From an uncultured bacterium (lineage in GTDB: Bacteria; Planctomycetota; JAJSAM01; JAJVHW01), in contig CALKVK010000029.1 in the NCBI GenBank assembly GCA_937996235.1, positions 1 to 64,000 of the forward strand: DNA of 64,000 nt, written 5' to 3'. Under the pieces are notes generated by a model that saw only the letters and a list, made by a program, of their open reading frames with translations, made no database searches and was not told the DNA's origin. Made by a program: the position numbers and the translations under genes. How positions within the stretch are numbered: the stretch's first letter is position 1; every line of letters begins with the position of its first letter. This document shows positions 48,538-57,358 of this stretch, in pieces.

Positions 48538-50772
48538 TCAGCGGACGATCACGGTGGTCGTCCGGATCCGCGAGAGGCCGGCGACGTCCGTCGCCGTCAC
48601 GCTGATGCGATAGCGGCGGCCGTCGGCGTCGCCGGGGCGCCGCTCGGTCGCGAGCGGCACGACGAGCGCGTAGCTGCCGTCCGCGGCGACGGAGACGACA
48701 CCCGCCGGCTCGTCGAGTCCGTACTCGTCGCGGACGTCGTACGCGACGCCGCCCGGCCGCAGGCCCGAGACGGTGTCGGCGACGGTCCCCGTCAGCGCCA
48801 CGTCCGCCGTGGCTCCCGGCGCGGCACGCAGCGCCTTCGGTGCGACGCTCAGCCGCAGCGCCGGCGGCCGCATGTCGATGCGGACGACCGCGACCTGCGG
48901 CGTCTCGACGTTGCCGACGGCGTCCTCGGCGACCACGTCGAACACGTGGATGCCGTCGCCACGCACGGCGGCGCCGACGCGCCGCGGCACCGTCGGAGTC
49001 GCCGGCGAGTCGGGCGTCACGAACGTGCGCACGATGTCGGGTCCGCCATCGAGCGCGCAGGTGACGCGCGCCACACCGGCGCCCGTGTCGGTCGAGGTCG
49101 CACGCACGGTCACGCCGCGCGTGAACCAGCCCGCGTCACCGAGCCGGCCGGACAGGAGCACCGCGGTCGTGGGCGGCGTGCCGTCCACGAGAACGGGCAG
49201 TGTGCGGCTCGTGCCGCCGCCCGGCGCTGCCGTGAACACCTCGACGTCGTGCAGCCCCTCGACGGCAAGATCGACGGCGAGGAGTTGCGCCGCGGCATCG
49301 CGCGGCGTGAGGACGGTCGTCGTCCGCTGTGCGCCGTCGAAGCGCAGCACGGTCGTGCCGGGCCCGGCCTGGAAGTGGTCGCCGCGGAGCGTGAGCGTCG
49401 CGGGGCCCGCATTCCGCCGCAGCTTCGCGGGCGTGACGGCGGAGAGGTCGGGCCGCGGCAGGACGAGATCGAAGGTCGCGGTCGTGTACGCGATCCAGAA
49501 CTCGACGCCGGTCGGCTCGGCCCACGCGACGGACGCGTGCGTCGCGTCGTCGCAGTCCACGACGACGGCGGTGCCGAGCAGCCCCGCGCCGAGCTGCGTC
49601 CCGGCGTTCCAACCGGTCGCGGGCGTGTGCACGGCGGCCCACGACGTCGCGAGCCAGCCGTCGATCCACGTGACGACGGCGATCGACGCGTCGGCCGCGC
49701 GCGCGACGCGGACCTCGGCGCCGAACGACAGGTCCATGCCGGTCCAGTCGCCGCGCACCGCGGACCCGTCGGCGGCGACGAGTGCGGAGCGGACGGCGTG
49801 GTCGCCCGTCACGAGGTCCACCTCGGACCAGGCGAGCGCGACGCCCCCCGCGTCGTCCGCGGCGAGATCGGCCGCCAGCACGTTCGCGGTCGGCGCGTTC
49901 GCGAAGTCCGGCGCCGCCCAGCTCCCGCCGGCCGCGGGACGCGTCCACGCGAGCGCGTACGCGCCGCCCGACGCCTCGATCCACGCGACCGCCGACGCGC
50001 CCGCGCCGTCGAGCCCGACACGCGCGGAGTACGGCGCGCCCACGGGCTTCGCGACGTCGGCGGCTGCCGACCACGCGCCACCCGGCGCGCGCTGGACGAT
50101 GCGTACGACCCGCGCCCCCGACGGCCCCTCGATCCACGTGATCGCCGCAGCGCCCGACGCGTGCAGGGCGAAGTCGTCGAGACCGCTGCAGCCCGGGACC
50201 GTCGCGGGGGCGCTCCAGTGCCCGGAGACGTCGCCGTCGGCGAAGAGGACCGCCGCCCCGGACGTCCACACGACCAGCGCCGCGCCCGCGCCGTCGGCTC
50301 CGAGAGCGACCGTGCCGACGGGACCGCGCGCGGACACTTCGACCGGCGCGCTCCACGTCGCGTCGCCCGGCGCGCGGCGGCTCGCGACGACGACCTGGTA
50401 CGCGAGTCCGCGCTCGAAGTGGTGCACGAGCAGCGCGGCGTGGGCGGTGCCGTCCCCGCCGAGCGCCACGTCCACGGCGATCACCTGCTCCGGCGCGTTC
50501 GGCGCCAACGCGAAGATCGGAGCCGGGGGCGACCACGTGCCGCCGCGCTCGACGGCCGACCACGCGACGCCGCTCGGCTCGTCGATCCACGCAGCCACGG
50601 AGTCGCCGTTCGCGGCGACCGCCGTGTCGGCGGTCGACTCGTACGAGAAGGAGACCGAGCGCCGGGTCAGGGGATGGTCCTCCCAGCCGGCCCGGCACGG
50701 CTGCGCGGTCGCGAACGCGAGGCAGCCCGCGGACAGGAGCACGAGGACGCAGGAACGAACGGGATCACGCAC
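48538..50772 (-). CDS. Secreted protein with sialidase-like propeller repeats and an IPT/TIG domain
   Basis: 744 residues from GTG 50772 with GGAGG 9 nt upstream; the frame continues upstream but there is no better site. The signal peptide is SCVLVLLSAGCLAFATA. Residues about 30-350 contain repeated WSAP(A)xV/xGxW strands with V(x)LGxDGxGxAxVxW motifs, about seven units, which suggests a beta-propeller. Next are an IPT/TIG-like domain (VTPAKLRRNAGPATLTLRGD), then two or three Ig-like folds (DTGAGVARVTCALDGG, DVAGLSRIRTTTVIVR). No catalytic residue pattern of sialidases. Probably an extracellular binding protein. A TAGAAT -10 lies upstream at 50864-50869. Confidence 0.7.
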   Translation of the reverse strand: MRDPVRSCVLVLLSAGCLAFATAQPCRAGWEDHPLTRRSVSFSYESTADTAVAANGDSVAAWIDEPSGVAWSAVERGGTWSPPAPIFALAPNAPEQVIAVDVALGGDGTAHAALLVHHFERGLAYQVVVASRRAPGDATWSAPVEVSARGPVGTVALGADGAGAALVVWTSGAAVLFADGDVSGHWSAPATVPGCSGLDDFALHASGAAAITWIEGPSGARVVRIVQRAPGGAWSAAADVAKPVGAPYSARVGLDGAGASAVAWIEASGGAYALAWTRPAAGGSWAAPDFANAPTANVLAADLAADDAGGVALAWSEVDLVTGDHAVRSALVAADGSAVRGDWTGMDLSFGAEVRVARAADASIAVVTWIDGWLATSWAAVHTPATGWNAGTQLGAGLLGTAVVVDCDDATHASVAWAEPTGVEFWIAYTTATFDLVLPRPDLSAVTPAKLRRNAGPATLTLRGDHFQAGPGTTVLRFDGAQRTTTVLTPRDAAAQLLAVDLAVEGLHDVEVFTAAPGGGTSRTLPVLVDGTPPTTAVLLSGRLGDAGWFTRGVTVRATSTDTGAGVARVTCALDGGPDIVRTFVTPDSPATPTVPRRVGAAVRGDGIHVFDVVAEDAVGNVETPQVAVVRIDMRPPALRLSVAPKALRAAPGATADVALTGTVADTVSGLRPGGVAYDVRDEYGLDEPAGVVSVAADGSYALVVPLATERRPGDADGRRYRISVTATDVAGLSRIRTTTVIVR

Positions 50773-51122
50773 GACGTCGGCCCTCCGGTGGAGAGGAGTC
50801 GTTCCGACCTCGGGGTGTGAGGACACCTCCGCGTCGCGGCGGACTCCACGGCGCCGAACGCGGATTCTAGGAGGATCCCAGCCCTGTACGGGGTGCGCGT
50901 GGAGCGTTCCGCGGCGGCCCGCGGCGAGCGGCGCCGCGGTCACACGCGGGTGTGCGCCGGCGCGCGTCGCCAACTCGCGCGGCGCGGCCCGGTTCCGTCG
51001 TCGCGCATCGGCCGCGACACGCGCAGACGGGCGGCGAGGTCACACGTCGGGAGCGCGTGAGGTTCGTCACACGCGGCCGCGCGCGCGCGACCTGATGCGA
51101 CTGCGTCGCAGCCGCGCGCGGC
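50773..51122. other. Gap with promoter, GTCACACG triplet and hairpin
   Basis: CTAGAAT (50864-50870, minus strand) is the likely -10 of the propeller gene, giving a ~85-nt leader. GTCACACG occurs three times (50939, 51039, 51066) on the plus strand. A hairpin GGCCGCGCGC/GCGCGCGGCC (51075-51084 with 51114-51123) touches the stop of the PrcB gene and could end its transcript, though no T run follows. Confidence 0.4.
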
Positions 51123-52073
51123 CTACGGACAGGTGCGCTCGTCGATGCGGCCCGTGAACGTGACCGCGCCCGCGCTCTGCGGCACGGTCGCCATCACGTA
51201 GGGCTGCACGACGACCGCCGGGAAGACGCACGTGCCGGACGTCACGCGCGCATCGACGTAGCGCACGGTGAGGTCCGCGTCGGTCCGCGTCACGCGCTCG
51301 AGTGCGACGGAGTGCGCGGGGCTCGGGCGGTGGCCGAGGAAGACGGCGACGACCATGTCGCGCGTGAAGTCCACCGCGGGCCGCGGCGGCGCGGGCGAGA
51401 CGGTGCCCACGTGCTGCGACCAGAGTGCGGCGAACTCCGCGTCGGTCCGGCACACGACCGTGCGCGCGGTCGTGACGCCGGAGTAGCCGCCGCTGTCGAA
51501 CGCGGCGAACGGCACGCTGCCGCCGCCGCCGCCGGACCCGCCGCCTCCGTCACCGCCGCCTCCGCCGCCGGGCGTGGGCGTGACGAGCCGCAGCCGGCCC
51601 CTCGAGCGTTCGAGCTGTGCGTGCGCCGTGTAGACGTGGTCGCCGAGCTGCAGCGTCACGTCCACGCCGCCGACGGACGCGGACGAGAGCGCGTCGAGGC
51701 TCGCGCGTGTCAGGTCGAGACGCAGCCTGTGATGTGCGAGGTCGAGCCGCATGCGCGGACCGTGCGCGGGCGCGCGGTAGCGCCAGACGAGCGGACGCGG
51801 CGCGCGCAGACGCCGGCGCGCCTCGGGCGTCGCCAGTTCCAGCGCGGGGACGTCGTCGAGGTGGACGGCCACGACGGAGTTCTGCACGTCGAGCGTGTCG
51901 AGGTACGGGTCGAGTGGCACCCGCAGGCGCAGGCGGCAGACGTCGCCGCGCGGGCGGAAGCGCAGCGTGAGCGCCTCGACGTCTGCGCCGTCGACGGCGG
52001 TCTCCGCGCGCACGGTGCCGAGAGTCGCGACGACGACGGCGGCCGCGAGTGCGGCGGCGGTTCGTGCGGACAT
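51123..52073 (-). CDS. Secreted protein with PrcB C-terminal domain
   Basis: 316 residues from ATG 52073 (GGAGTGGG 3-4 nt upstream). Signal peptide MSARTAAALAAAVVVATLGTV. Residues 30-165 are a beta-rich region (EALTLRFRPRGDVCRLRLRV). A Gly/Ser linker of about 25 residues follows (PTPGGGGGGDGGGG...). Residues 190-316 match PrcB_C: RTDAEFAALWSQHVG, DFTRDMVVAVFLGHRP, VTSGTCVFPAVVVQPYVM. PrcB was named for a subunit of a Treponema protease complex; the domain is found in many exported proteins and its role is not settled. CTATCAT at 52106-52112 is a probable -10. Confidence 0.75.
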   Translation of the reverse strand: MSARTAAALAAAVVVATLGTVRAETAVDGADVEALTLRFRPRGDVCRLRLRVPLDPYLDTLDVQNSVVAVHLDDVPALELATPEARRRLRAPRPLVWRYRAPAHGPRMRLDLAHHRLRLDLTRASLDALSSASVGGVDVTLQLGDHVYTAHAQLERSRGRLRLVTPTPGGGGGGDGGGGSGGGGGSVPFAAFDSGGYSGVTTARTVVCRTDAEFAALWSQHVGTVSPAPPRPAVDFTRDMVVAVFLGHRPSPAHSVALERVTRTDADLTVRYVDARVTSGTCVFPAVVVQPYVMATVPQSAGAVTFTGRIDERTCP

Positions 52074-52105
52074 GTCCCACTCCTGAGGCTCGGCGCGCCA
52101 CCGGC

Positions 52106-52111
52106 ATGATA
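52106..52111 (-). promoter_or_regulatory. -10-like TATCAT before ATG 52073
   Basis: CTATCAT on the minus strand; predicted leader about 26 nt, with a Shine-Dalgarno site, so this gene is not leaderless. Confidence 0.35.
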
Positions 52112-52134
52112 GCGCGCCGTGCCGCGTCGTGGGC

Positions 52135-52968
52135 TCAGCCCTGCGCCTTCGTGGTGTTCTTCGCGATGGTCTCGAGCAGCTTCACCGTGCGCGCGTCGCG
52201 CTCGGCGCCGTCGTCCGTGCCCATCCCGGCGCCGACGGGCAGCGTGGGCTGCACGTGCGCGTCGCCGCAGATCACGGTGAGCAGGTTGCCGATCATGCGC
52301 GGCCGCTCGGCCGACGGGATCTCGTGGCCGCGCTCCGCGAGCAGCCCGATCGCCTCGTGCACGATCTCGACGGCGCCCTCGACGATCGTCTTGCGCGCGT
52401 CCACGAGCGCCTGCGCCTGCTGGCGGACGAGCATCGCGCCCGCGATCTCGGGCGCGTACGTGAGGTCCGAGAGCTCGAAGCTCTGCACCTCGGCGCCCGC
52501 GACCGCGACCTTCGACTGCAGCAGCGCGACCATCTCGCGCCCGATCTCCGCGGCCTCGCTCTTCAGGCTCTCGCCCGTCTTCGACTCGTACGGGTAGCGC
52601 GAGCAGACCTGCTTCAGCACGGCGAGCGCCTGCGTCTTCACGAACTGCGGCGCGTCCTCGACGTCGAGCGCGGCCTTCATCGTGTCGGCGAAGCGGTAGG
52701 TGACGACGCCCGCGACGAGGATCGGGTTGCCGTTGCCGTCGGCGACGACGCTGCGCGGCACGTCGATCGCCTGCATCTTCGTCGAGACGCGCAGCAGCTT
52801 GCGGCCGAACACGTTGACCCACGAGAGGCCCGGCTCGCGCACGAGGCGGTGGAACCTGCCCCACACCAGCACGAGCACGTGCTCCTGCGGGTGGACGACC
52901 ACCCACGAGAAGAGCAGCGTGACCGGCAGGAACAGGACACCGAAGATCCAGGAGAGCAGCACGCCCAC
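52135..52968 (-). CDS. SPFH/Band 7 (slipin/prohibitin-like) membrane protein
   Basis: 277 residues from GTG 52968, chosen because GGAGG lies 5 nt upstream; in-frame GTGs at 52974 and 53016 lack this. A membrane helix (LLSWIFGVLFLPVTLLFSWV) is followed by the SPFH core: VHPQEHVLVLVWGRFHRLVR, PGLSWVNVFGRKL, DVPRSVVADGNGNPILVAGV and a helical region KVAVAGAEVQSFELSDLTYA, then PEIAGAML with VRQQAQALVDARKTIVEGAV. These proteins form membrane microdomain oligomers and often help proteases or stress responses. No NfeD partner gene is adjacent. 61 bp separate it from the PrcB gene on the same strand. Confidence 0.85.
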   Translation of the reverse strand: MGVLLSWIFGVLFLPVTLLFSWVVVHPQEHVLVLVWGRFHRLVREPGLSWVNVFGRKLLRVSTKMQAIDVPRSVVADGNGNPILVAGVVTYRFADTMKAALDVEDAPQFVKTQALAVLKQVCSRYPYESKTGESLKSEAAEIGREMVALLQSKVAVAGAEVQSFELSDLTYAPEIAGAMLVRQQAQALVDARKTIVEGAVEIVHEAIGLLAERGHEIPSAERPRMIGNLLTVICGDAHVQPTLPVGAGMGTDDGAERDARTVKLLETIAKNTTKAQG

Positions 52969-53072
52969 GGGCACCTCCGCGCCGGACAGTGTGACCGCCC
53001 GGTCGAACCGGGGCACGCGTCCGTCGTTCGGGAAGGAGGCACGCCGCGTGCTCAGCACGCCGCGACACCTCC

Positions 53073-53233
53073 CGTTCCGAAGGGGACGGTCCTCGCGCAC
53101 GCTCGCGACGTCACGAGCCGTTGCGATGGGGACGGACCTCGGTCGCTCGGACGACCACCCGCGAGGACCGTCCCCATCGAAACGAGTCGGCGCGGCCGGA
53201 GCCTGGGCGAGGTCCGTCCCCTTCGTTACGGGA
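53073..53233. repeat. Family-1 inverted repeat unit (third site)
   Basis: GGGGACGGTCCTCGCGCACG near 53082 and GGGGACGGACCTCGG near 53127 against GAGGACCGTCCCC (53163-53175) and GAGGTCCGTCCCC (53209-53221). It is near-identical over about 150 bp to the copy at 57153-57316. Just left, 53035-53064 (GGAGGCACGCCGCGTGC...) is a truncated family-2 3' hairpin. Confidence 0.85.
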
Positions 53234-53275
53234 GAGGGCGCGCGACGCGTGCCACCCGCGACCTGGCCCGCCCCC

Positions 53276-53430
53276 CTGGCACGAGCGTGCGGAAGCACGC
53301 GCAGTGCCAGGGCGATGGTGCTCGCGGGCAGTGCGACCGACGGGGTCGACGTCGCCGATATCAGGGACGCACGCCCGCGTGCACCCCACTGGAAACGGAG
53401 GCACGCCGCGTGCTTCGCACGCGGCGTGCC
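53276..53430. repeat. Family-2 modular element, core type 1
   Basis: A 5' hairpin (CTGGCAC-GA-GCGTGC, GGAA loop, complement), the conserved GATGGTGCTCGCGGGCAGTG, a type-1 core (GACCGACGGGGTCGACGTCG...), GTGCACCCCACTGG, and a 3' hairpin GGCACGCCGCGTGC-TTC-GCACGCGGCGTGCC. It sits 11 bp from the stop of the ECF fusion at 53442. Confidence 0.85.
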
Positions 53431-53441
53431 CCTCCCCCCGC

Positions 53442-56400
53442 CTACCTCCAGTCGATGTCGACGACGGTGCCCTCCGCGCCGTCCACGGTGATCTCGCGAC
53501 GCAGGCGCGCGTCGGACGGCCCGCCGACGATCGCGCCGATCGTCAGCGTGAACGTGCCGGCGCCGAGCCCCGAGAGGAGCACCTCGGTGGCGCCGTCGGA
53601 GTTGAGTCCGCGCACGTACGCGGGCTCCTCGCCGTGCCACGCCCAGATCGAGAGACGCGGCGCGGACGTGCCCTCGGCCACGCGCGCCCGCACGCGGATC
53701 GACGAGCCCCTCGACAGCGCGATGCGTCCGAGGTCCGCGCCGTCCTCGCCGACGGCGACGTCGCGCAGCAACAGCGGCGCGTACTCGAGCGTGTCGATCC
53801 AGAGCGTCCAGCGGCCGGGCGGCGGCGCCGCCACGGAGATGCCCTCGCCCGCGAGCACGCACTCGCTCTGGAAGTCCGGCGTGCCGCGGGGTTCGCCGCG
53901 CCACGCGACGAGGCGCGGCGGCCTCCCGAACGGCGAGCGGATCGCGACGACGGTCGTGAGCTGCACGACGGGCCCGCGCTCGAGCCGCAGCTCGACGCCC
54001 TCGCGCGGCTCGCCCACCTCGCACGCGCCGCCGTCCGCCGACGCTCGCAGGACCGGGTGCACGACCTCGAGCCGCGTCGGCCGGTCGCCCGCCACGCGCA
54101 CCTGGAACGCACCGTTCGCGGACACACGCGCGCGCTCGAGGCCGGACGCCTCGGGCGCGTCGACATCGCGCGCCGTCACGCGCACCCACGCGAGCGACAG
54201 GTCCGCACCGTCGGGCGCCGTCACACGCCCGCGCACCCAGCCCACGTGCGACAGATCGAGCACGCCGAGTTCGGCCTCTTCCCCTTGCGCGACGTCCACG
54301 GGCCGTGTCGCGAGGCCGCAGCGCGAGTCCGTCATCCGGTAGCGCCCGGCGCTGAGTCCGGCCTCGCGCAGCGTGCCGTCCGGCGCGGGTCCCTGACCGG
54401 GGCCGCGACCGCCGACGCGCACCCAGCGCGCGTTCTCCGCGTCCCACCTCTGGATACCGGCGTCGGAGCGTCCGTCCGCAGGCATCACGACCCGGCCGCG
54501 GACGGTCGCGCCGCGCACGAGGTCGAACGCGGCGACGCCGTCCGCGTCGACCGTCGCATCGGCGGGCACGTAGGGCGGCGCGTCGAGACGCAGCACGAGC
54601 TCCGCGTCGTCGCCGGGGTCCGGGAGCGTCGCCTCGAGTGTGCCGGCCGCGGGATCCTCCGCGACGACCGCGAGCCCGGCCCCGGTCCGCGTGCGGAGCG
54701 CGTAGTTCGACGGCAGCGCGGGCCGCCCGTCGAGGCGCGTCCGCACGCGCACGCGCCGCAGCGGCCGCACGACGTACTCGAGACGCGCACCGCCCTGTTC
54801 GAGATCGACCGAGCCGACGGCGTCGCCCGCCCACACCGCGTCGCGCGACGGGATCACGGAGACGGCGACGAGCCAGCCCCACAGGTGCTCGATGCGCGCG
54901 ACGCCGTCGGCGTCGGTCGTGACGGGAGCGCACACCGGGTTGTTGCCCTGGTCCTTCGCGACGACCCACGCGCCCGCGACGGGGCGGCCGTCGAGCTGCG
55001 CGACGTGCACCTCGATCGTGCGCTCGCGGCGGAACGTCACCTCGGGCTCGGTGCCGTCGGCTCCCGAGCGCAGCAGCGCGATGCGTCCGTCCGGCGTGCG
55101 CGCGTAGCACGCGACGCGCTCCGCCTCGACGTCGGGGAGCACGATGCGCGCCTGGTGGACGGTCGCGCGCTCGCAGGGCACGCCCGCGCCGCTGTTCGTC
55201 CACGGCAGCATCTCGAGCACCGTGCCCTCCTCGGGCACGGGCACGTCGCCGGGCACGAGCCGCCACGCGAACGTGCGCAGCGCGGGCAGCTCGAGCCGCA
55301 CGCTCGTCTGCGACGCGTCCACGCGCGCGGCCACCTCGCGTCGCGCCGAGGCGGACGGCCCGCCGTCCACCGAGATGGAGAGGGCCTGCGCCGCACCCGC
55401 CGCGCGGATCCACGTGCGCCCGTCCGCGTCCGTCGGAGCGATGTCGAACGGCGGATCGGCGGCGACGAGGGCGAACCCGTACGCGGTCCGGAAGCGCTCG
55501 TTCAGGTGCACGGTGCGACCGGGGACGGGGGCGCCGTCGCCCGCCCGGACGACGAGCACCTCGATGTCGCGGCGCGTGAGCTCGAGCGCGACCGGCTCGG
55601 GCGCCGCCGCCGGCGTGACCTGCGCGGCGGCGCGACCGCGCTCGGGATGCGCGGCCGTCACGCGCAGTTCCGTGCACGGCAGGCGCTCGAAGCGCACGCG
55701 GCCGGCGGCGTCGGTCGTCGCGGCCGCCACGCGCCACGTCATCCCGACCGCCACGAGCGCGCCCTCGACGGGGCCCGCCGCGTCGGCGACGACGACGTCG
55801 AGATCGGCCGCGGGCCCGAGGACCAGCGTGCGCGCGTCGCGGTCGCCGTCGTACGGCGGCGCGAGGGCGACCGACGCGAGCGCGGCGCGACCGTCGGCGG
55901 TGTGCGCGTGGACGGTGGCCGCGGCGAGGACGCCGTCGGGCGGCGCATCGCAGGGGAGACGGAAGCGTCCGTCCGCGTCGGTGGTGGTCGTGCGCGCGTC
56001 GTGCCATGCCGGCGCGATGGAGACGAGCGCGCCGCCGACGGGGAAGCGTCCGTCGCCGAGCACGCGTCCGACGACCCAGACGTCCGCGTGCACCGCGGGC
56101 GGCGGCTCGGGGAGCGGCGCGGGCCCGTCGTCGGTGCCGCGCACGCGGGTGGACGGCTCCGCGGCCGCCGTGTCGTCGCCGACCGTTGTCGGCGCGGCCG
56201 GCGCCGCGGCGGGGTCGGCGGCGGGCGCGGGCGCGTCGCGCAGAGCCAACCAGGCGACGCCGCCCGCTGCTGCGACGACGACGACGACGGCGGCGGTGAC
56301 GGCCTTGGCGGACATGGCGAGGACTCCCGGGAGGAGCGGCGCGAGGGGCGCGGCCGCAGGGGGCGGGGCAGGGCGGCGGCACGCGAGGGCGAGCGGCACG

Positions 56401-56918
56401 GCCCAGGCGCGGCGGTCGTCGCCGTGGGCCGCGTCGAGCCGCGCGCGCAGCATGTCGAGGCCGCGCTTCAGGCGGCTGCGCACGGTGCCGGCGGGAACGT
56501 CGTCGCGCGCCGCGATCTCGGCGGGCGCGAGGCCGTCGAAGAAGTGCAGGAGCAGCGTGGCGCGGTAGGGCTCGTCGAGCGCGAGCAGTTCCGCGACCGC
56601 GCGGTGGATCAGCTCGGCGCGCGCGGCGATGTCGGCGGGCGTCTCGGGCGCCGCACGGGGCACGGCGCGGGACTCGTGGGCCGCGCGGCGCGACGCCGAG
56701 CGCACCGCGTGGCGGGCGACGTTGCGCACGATGCCGCGCAGCCACGGCAGCGGGCGCGCGACCGACCCGCCGCCGCCGCGCAGACCGCGCGCGACCGCCT
56801 CCTGCGCGACGTCGTCGGCGAGGTGTGCGTCGACGACGAGCCGCGCCGCGAACGCACGCGCGGCCGCCGCGTGCGCGGCGAGCTCGTCGGGCGTCGGATG
56901 CTGCGCGGGCCCCGCCAT
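53442..56918 (-). CDS. Giant membrane-anchored ECF sigma factor with multiple carboxypeptidase-regulatory-like domains
   Basis: 1158 residues from ATG 56918 (GGGAGGG close upstream). Residues 1-170 are the ECF core: LADDVAQEAVARGLRG (region 2), LPWLRGIVRNVARHAVR, LDEPYRATLLLHFFDGLAP and HTH AEIAARDDVPAGTVRSRLK. A membrane helix is near 205-225 (AVTAAVVVVVAAAGGVAWLAL). About 930 exterior residues contain at least seven beta folds of the type VxGRVLGDGRFPVGGALVSI...DADGRFRLP, VADAAGPVEGALVAVGMTW...DAAGRVRFERLP and so on. This is far longer than ordinary ECF factors (about 180). Same architecture as the genes at 20880 and 22870. It is bracketed by family-1 and family-2 repeats on both sides. Confidence 0.85.
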   Translation of the reverse strand: MAGPAQHPTPDELAAHAAAARAFAARLVVDAHLADDVAQEAVARGLRGGGGSVARPLPWLRGIVRNVARHAVRSASRRAAHESRAVPRAAPETPADIAARAELIHRAVAELLALDEPYRATLLLHFFDGLAPAEIAARDDVPAGTVRSRLKRGLDMLRARLDAAHGDDRRAWAVPLALACRRPAPPPAAAPLAPLLPGVLAMSAKAVTAAVVVVVAAAGGVAWLALRDAPAPAADPAAAPAAPTTVGDDTAAAEPSTRVRGTDDGPAPLPEPPPAVHADVWVVGRVLGDGRFPVGGALVSIAPAWHDARTTTTDADGRFRLPCDAPPDGVLAAATVHAHTADGRAALASVALAPPYDGDRDARTLVLGPAADLDVVVADAAGPVEGALVAVGMTWRVAAATTDAAGRVRFERLPCTELRVTAAHPERGRAAAQVTPAAAPEPVALELTRRDIEVLVVRAGDGAPVPGRTVHLNERFRTAYGFALVAADPPFDIAPTDADGRTWIRAAGAAQALSISVDGGPSASARREVAARVDASQTSVRLELPALRTFAWRLVPGDVPVPEEGTVLEMLPWTNSGAGVPCERATVHQARIVLPDVEAERVACYARTPDGRIALLRSGADGTEPEVTFRRERTIEVHVAQLDGRPVAGAWVVAKDQGNNPVCAPVTTDADGVARIEHLWGWLVAVSVIPSRDAVWAGDAVGSVDLEQGGARLEYVVRPLRRVRVRTRLDGRPALPSNYALRTRTGAGLAVVAEDPAAGTLEATLPDPGDDAELVLRLDAPPYVPADATVDADGVAAFDLVRGATVRGRVVMPADGRSDAGIQRWDAENARWVRVGGRGPGQGPAPDGTLREAGLSAGRYRMTDSRCGLATRPVDVAQGEEAELGVLDLSHVGWVRGRVTAPDGADLSLAWVRVTARDVDAPEASGLERARVSANGAFQVRVAGDRPTRLEVVHPVLRASADGGACEVGEPREGVELRLERGPVVQLTTVVAIRSPFGRPPRLVAWRGEPRGTPDFQSECVLAGEGISVAAPPPGRWTLWIDTLEYAPLLLRDVAVGEDGADLGRIALSRGSSIRVRARVAEGTSAPRLSIWAWHGEEPAYVRGLNSDGATEVLLSGLGAGTFTLTIGAIVGGPSDARLRREITVDGAEGTVVDIDWR

Positions 56919-56991
56919 CGCCCTCCCGTGCCCGCCCGCGGCGTCGGCGTTGCAACCCCGCACGCCCTCGCCGCCCCCACCCCCACCGCGC

Positions 56992-57316
56992 CGGCGAAGG
57001 GGACGGTCCTCGCGCAGGCTCCGAACGTGACGACGCGTTTCGACGGGGACACTCCTCACGCTCGCCGCTGCGAACGCATCAGGAGTGTCCCCGATCGGGA
57101 CGCCGTCCGCATGCCGGCCCGACCGAGAAGCGTCACCGCCCCGCGGCGACACCGCCCGTTCCGAAGGGGACGGTCCTCGCGCACGCTCGCGACGTCACGA
57201 GCCGTTGCGATGGGGACGGACCTCGGTCGCTCGGACGACCACCCGCGAGGAGTGTCCCCATCGGAACGAGTCGGCGCGGCTTGAGCCTGGACGAGGACCG
57301 TCCCCTTCGTTACGGG
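56992..57316. repeat. Family-1 inverted repeats, two adjacent units (fourth site)
   Basis: Unit one: GGGGACGGTCCTCGCGCAGG near 57000, and a perfect 12-bp pair GGGGACACTCCT (57045-57056) / AGGAGTGTCCCC (57081-57092). Unit two (57153-57316) repeats the 53073-53233 sequence, differing mainly in GAGGACCGTCCCC versus GAGGAGTGTCCCC. It shows that the GG and AC variants of the motif interchange. Confidence 0.85.
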
Positions 57317-57358
57317 AGAGGGCGCGCGACGTGTGCCGCACGCCGCGTGACTCTCCGC

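Noticed and set aside
53238..53253. Sigma54-like TGGCACGCGTCGCGC on the minus strand
   Set aside because: The -12 box is GCGC rather than TTGC and it lies in repeat DNA about 270 bp from the next start.
53276..53430. Family-2 arrays as CRISPR
   Set aside because: Units are about 155 bp, cores are few recurring types rather than unique spacers, and no cas gene is present.
56992..57316. tRNA-like or rRNA-like folds in the repeat region
   Set aside because: Stems lack the cloverleaf arms and the conserved T-loop and CCA-adjacent positions.
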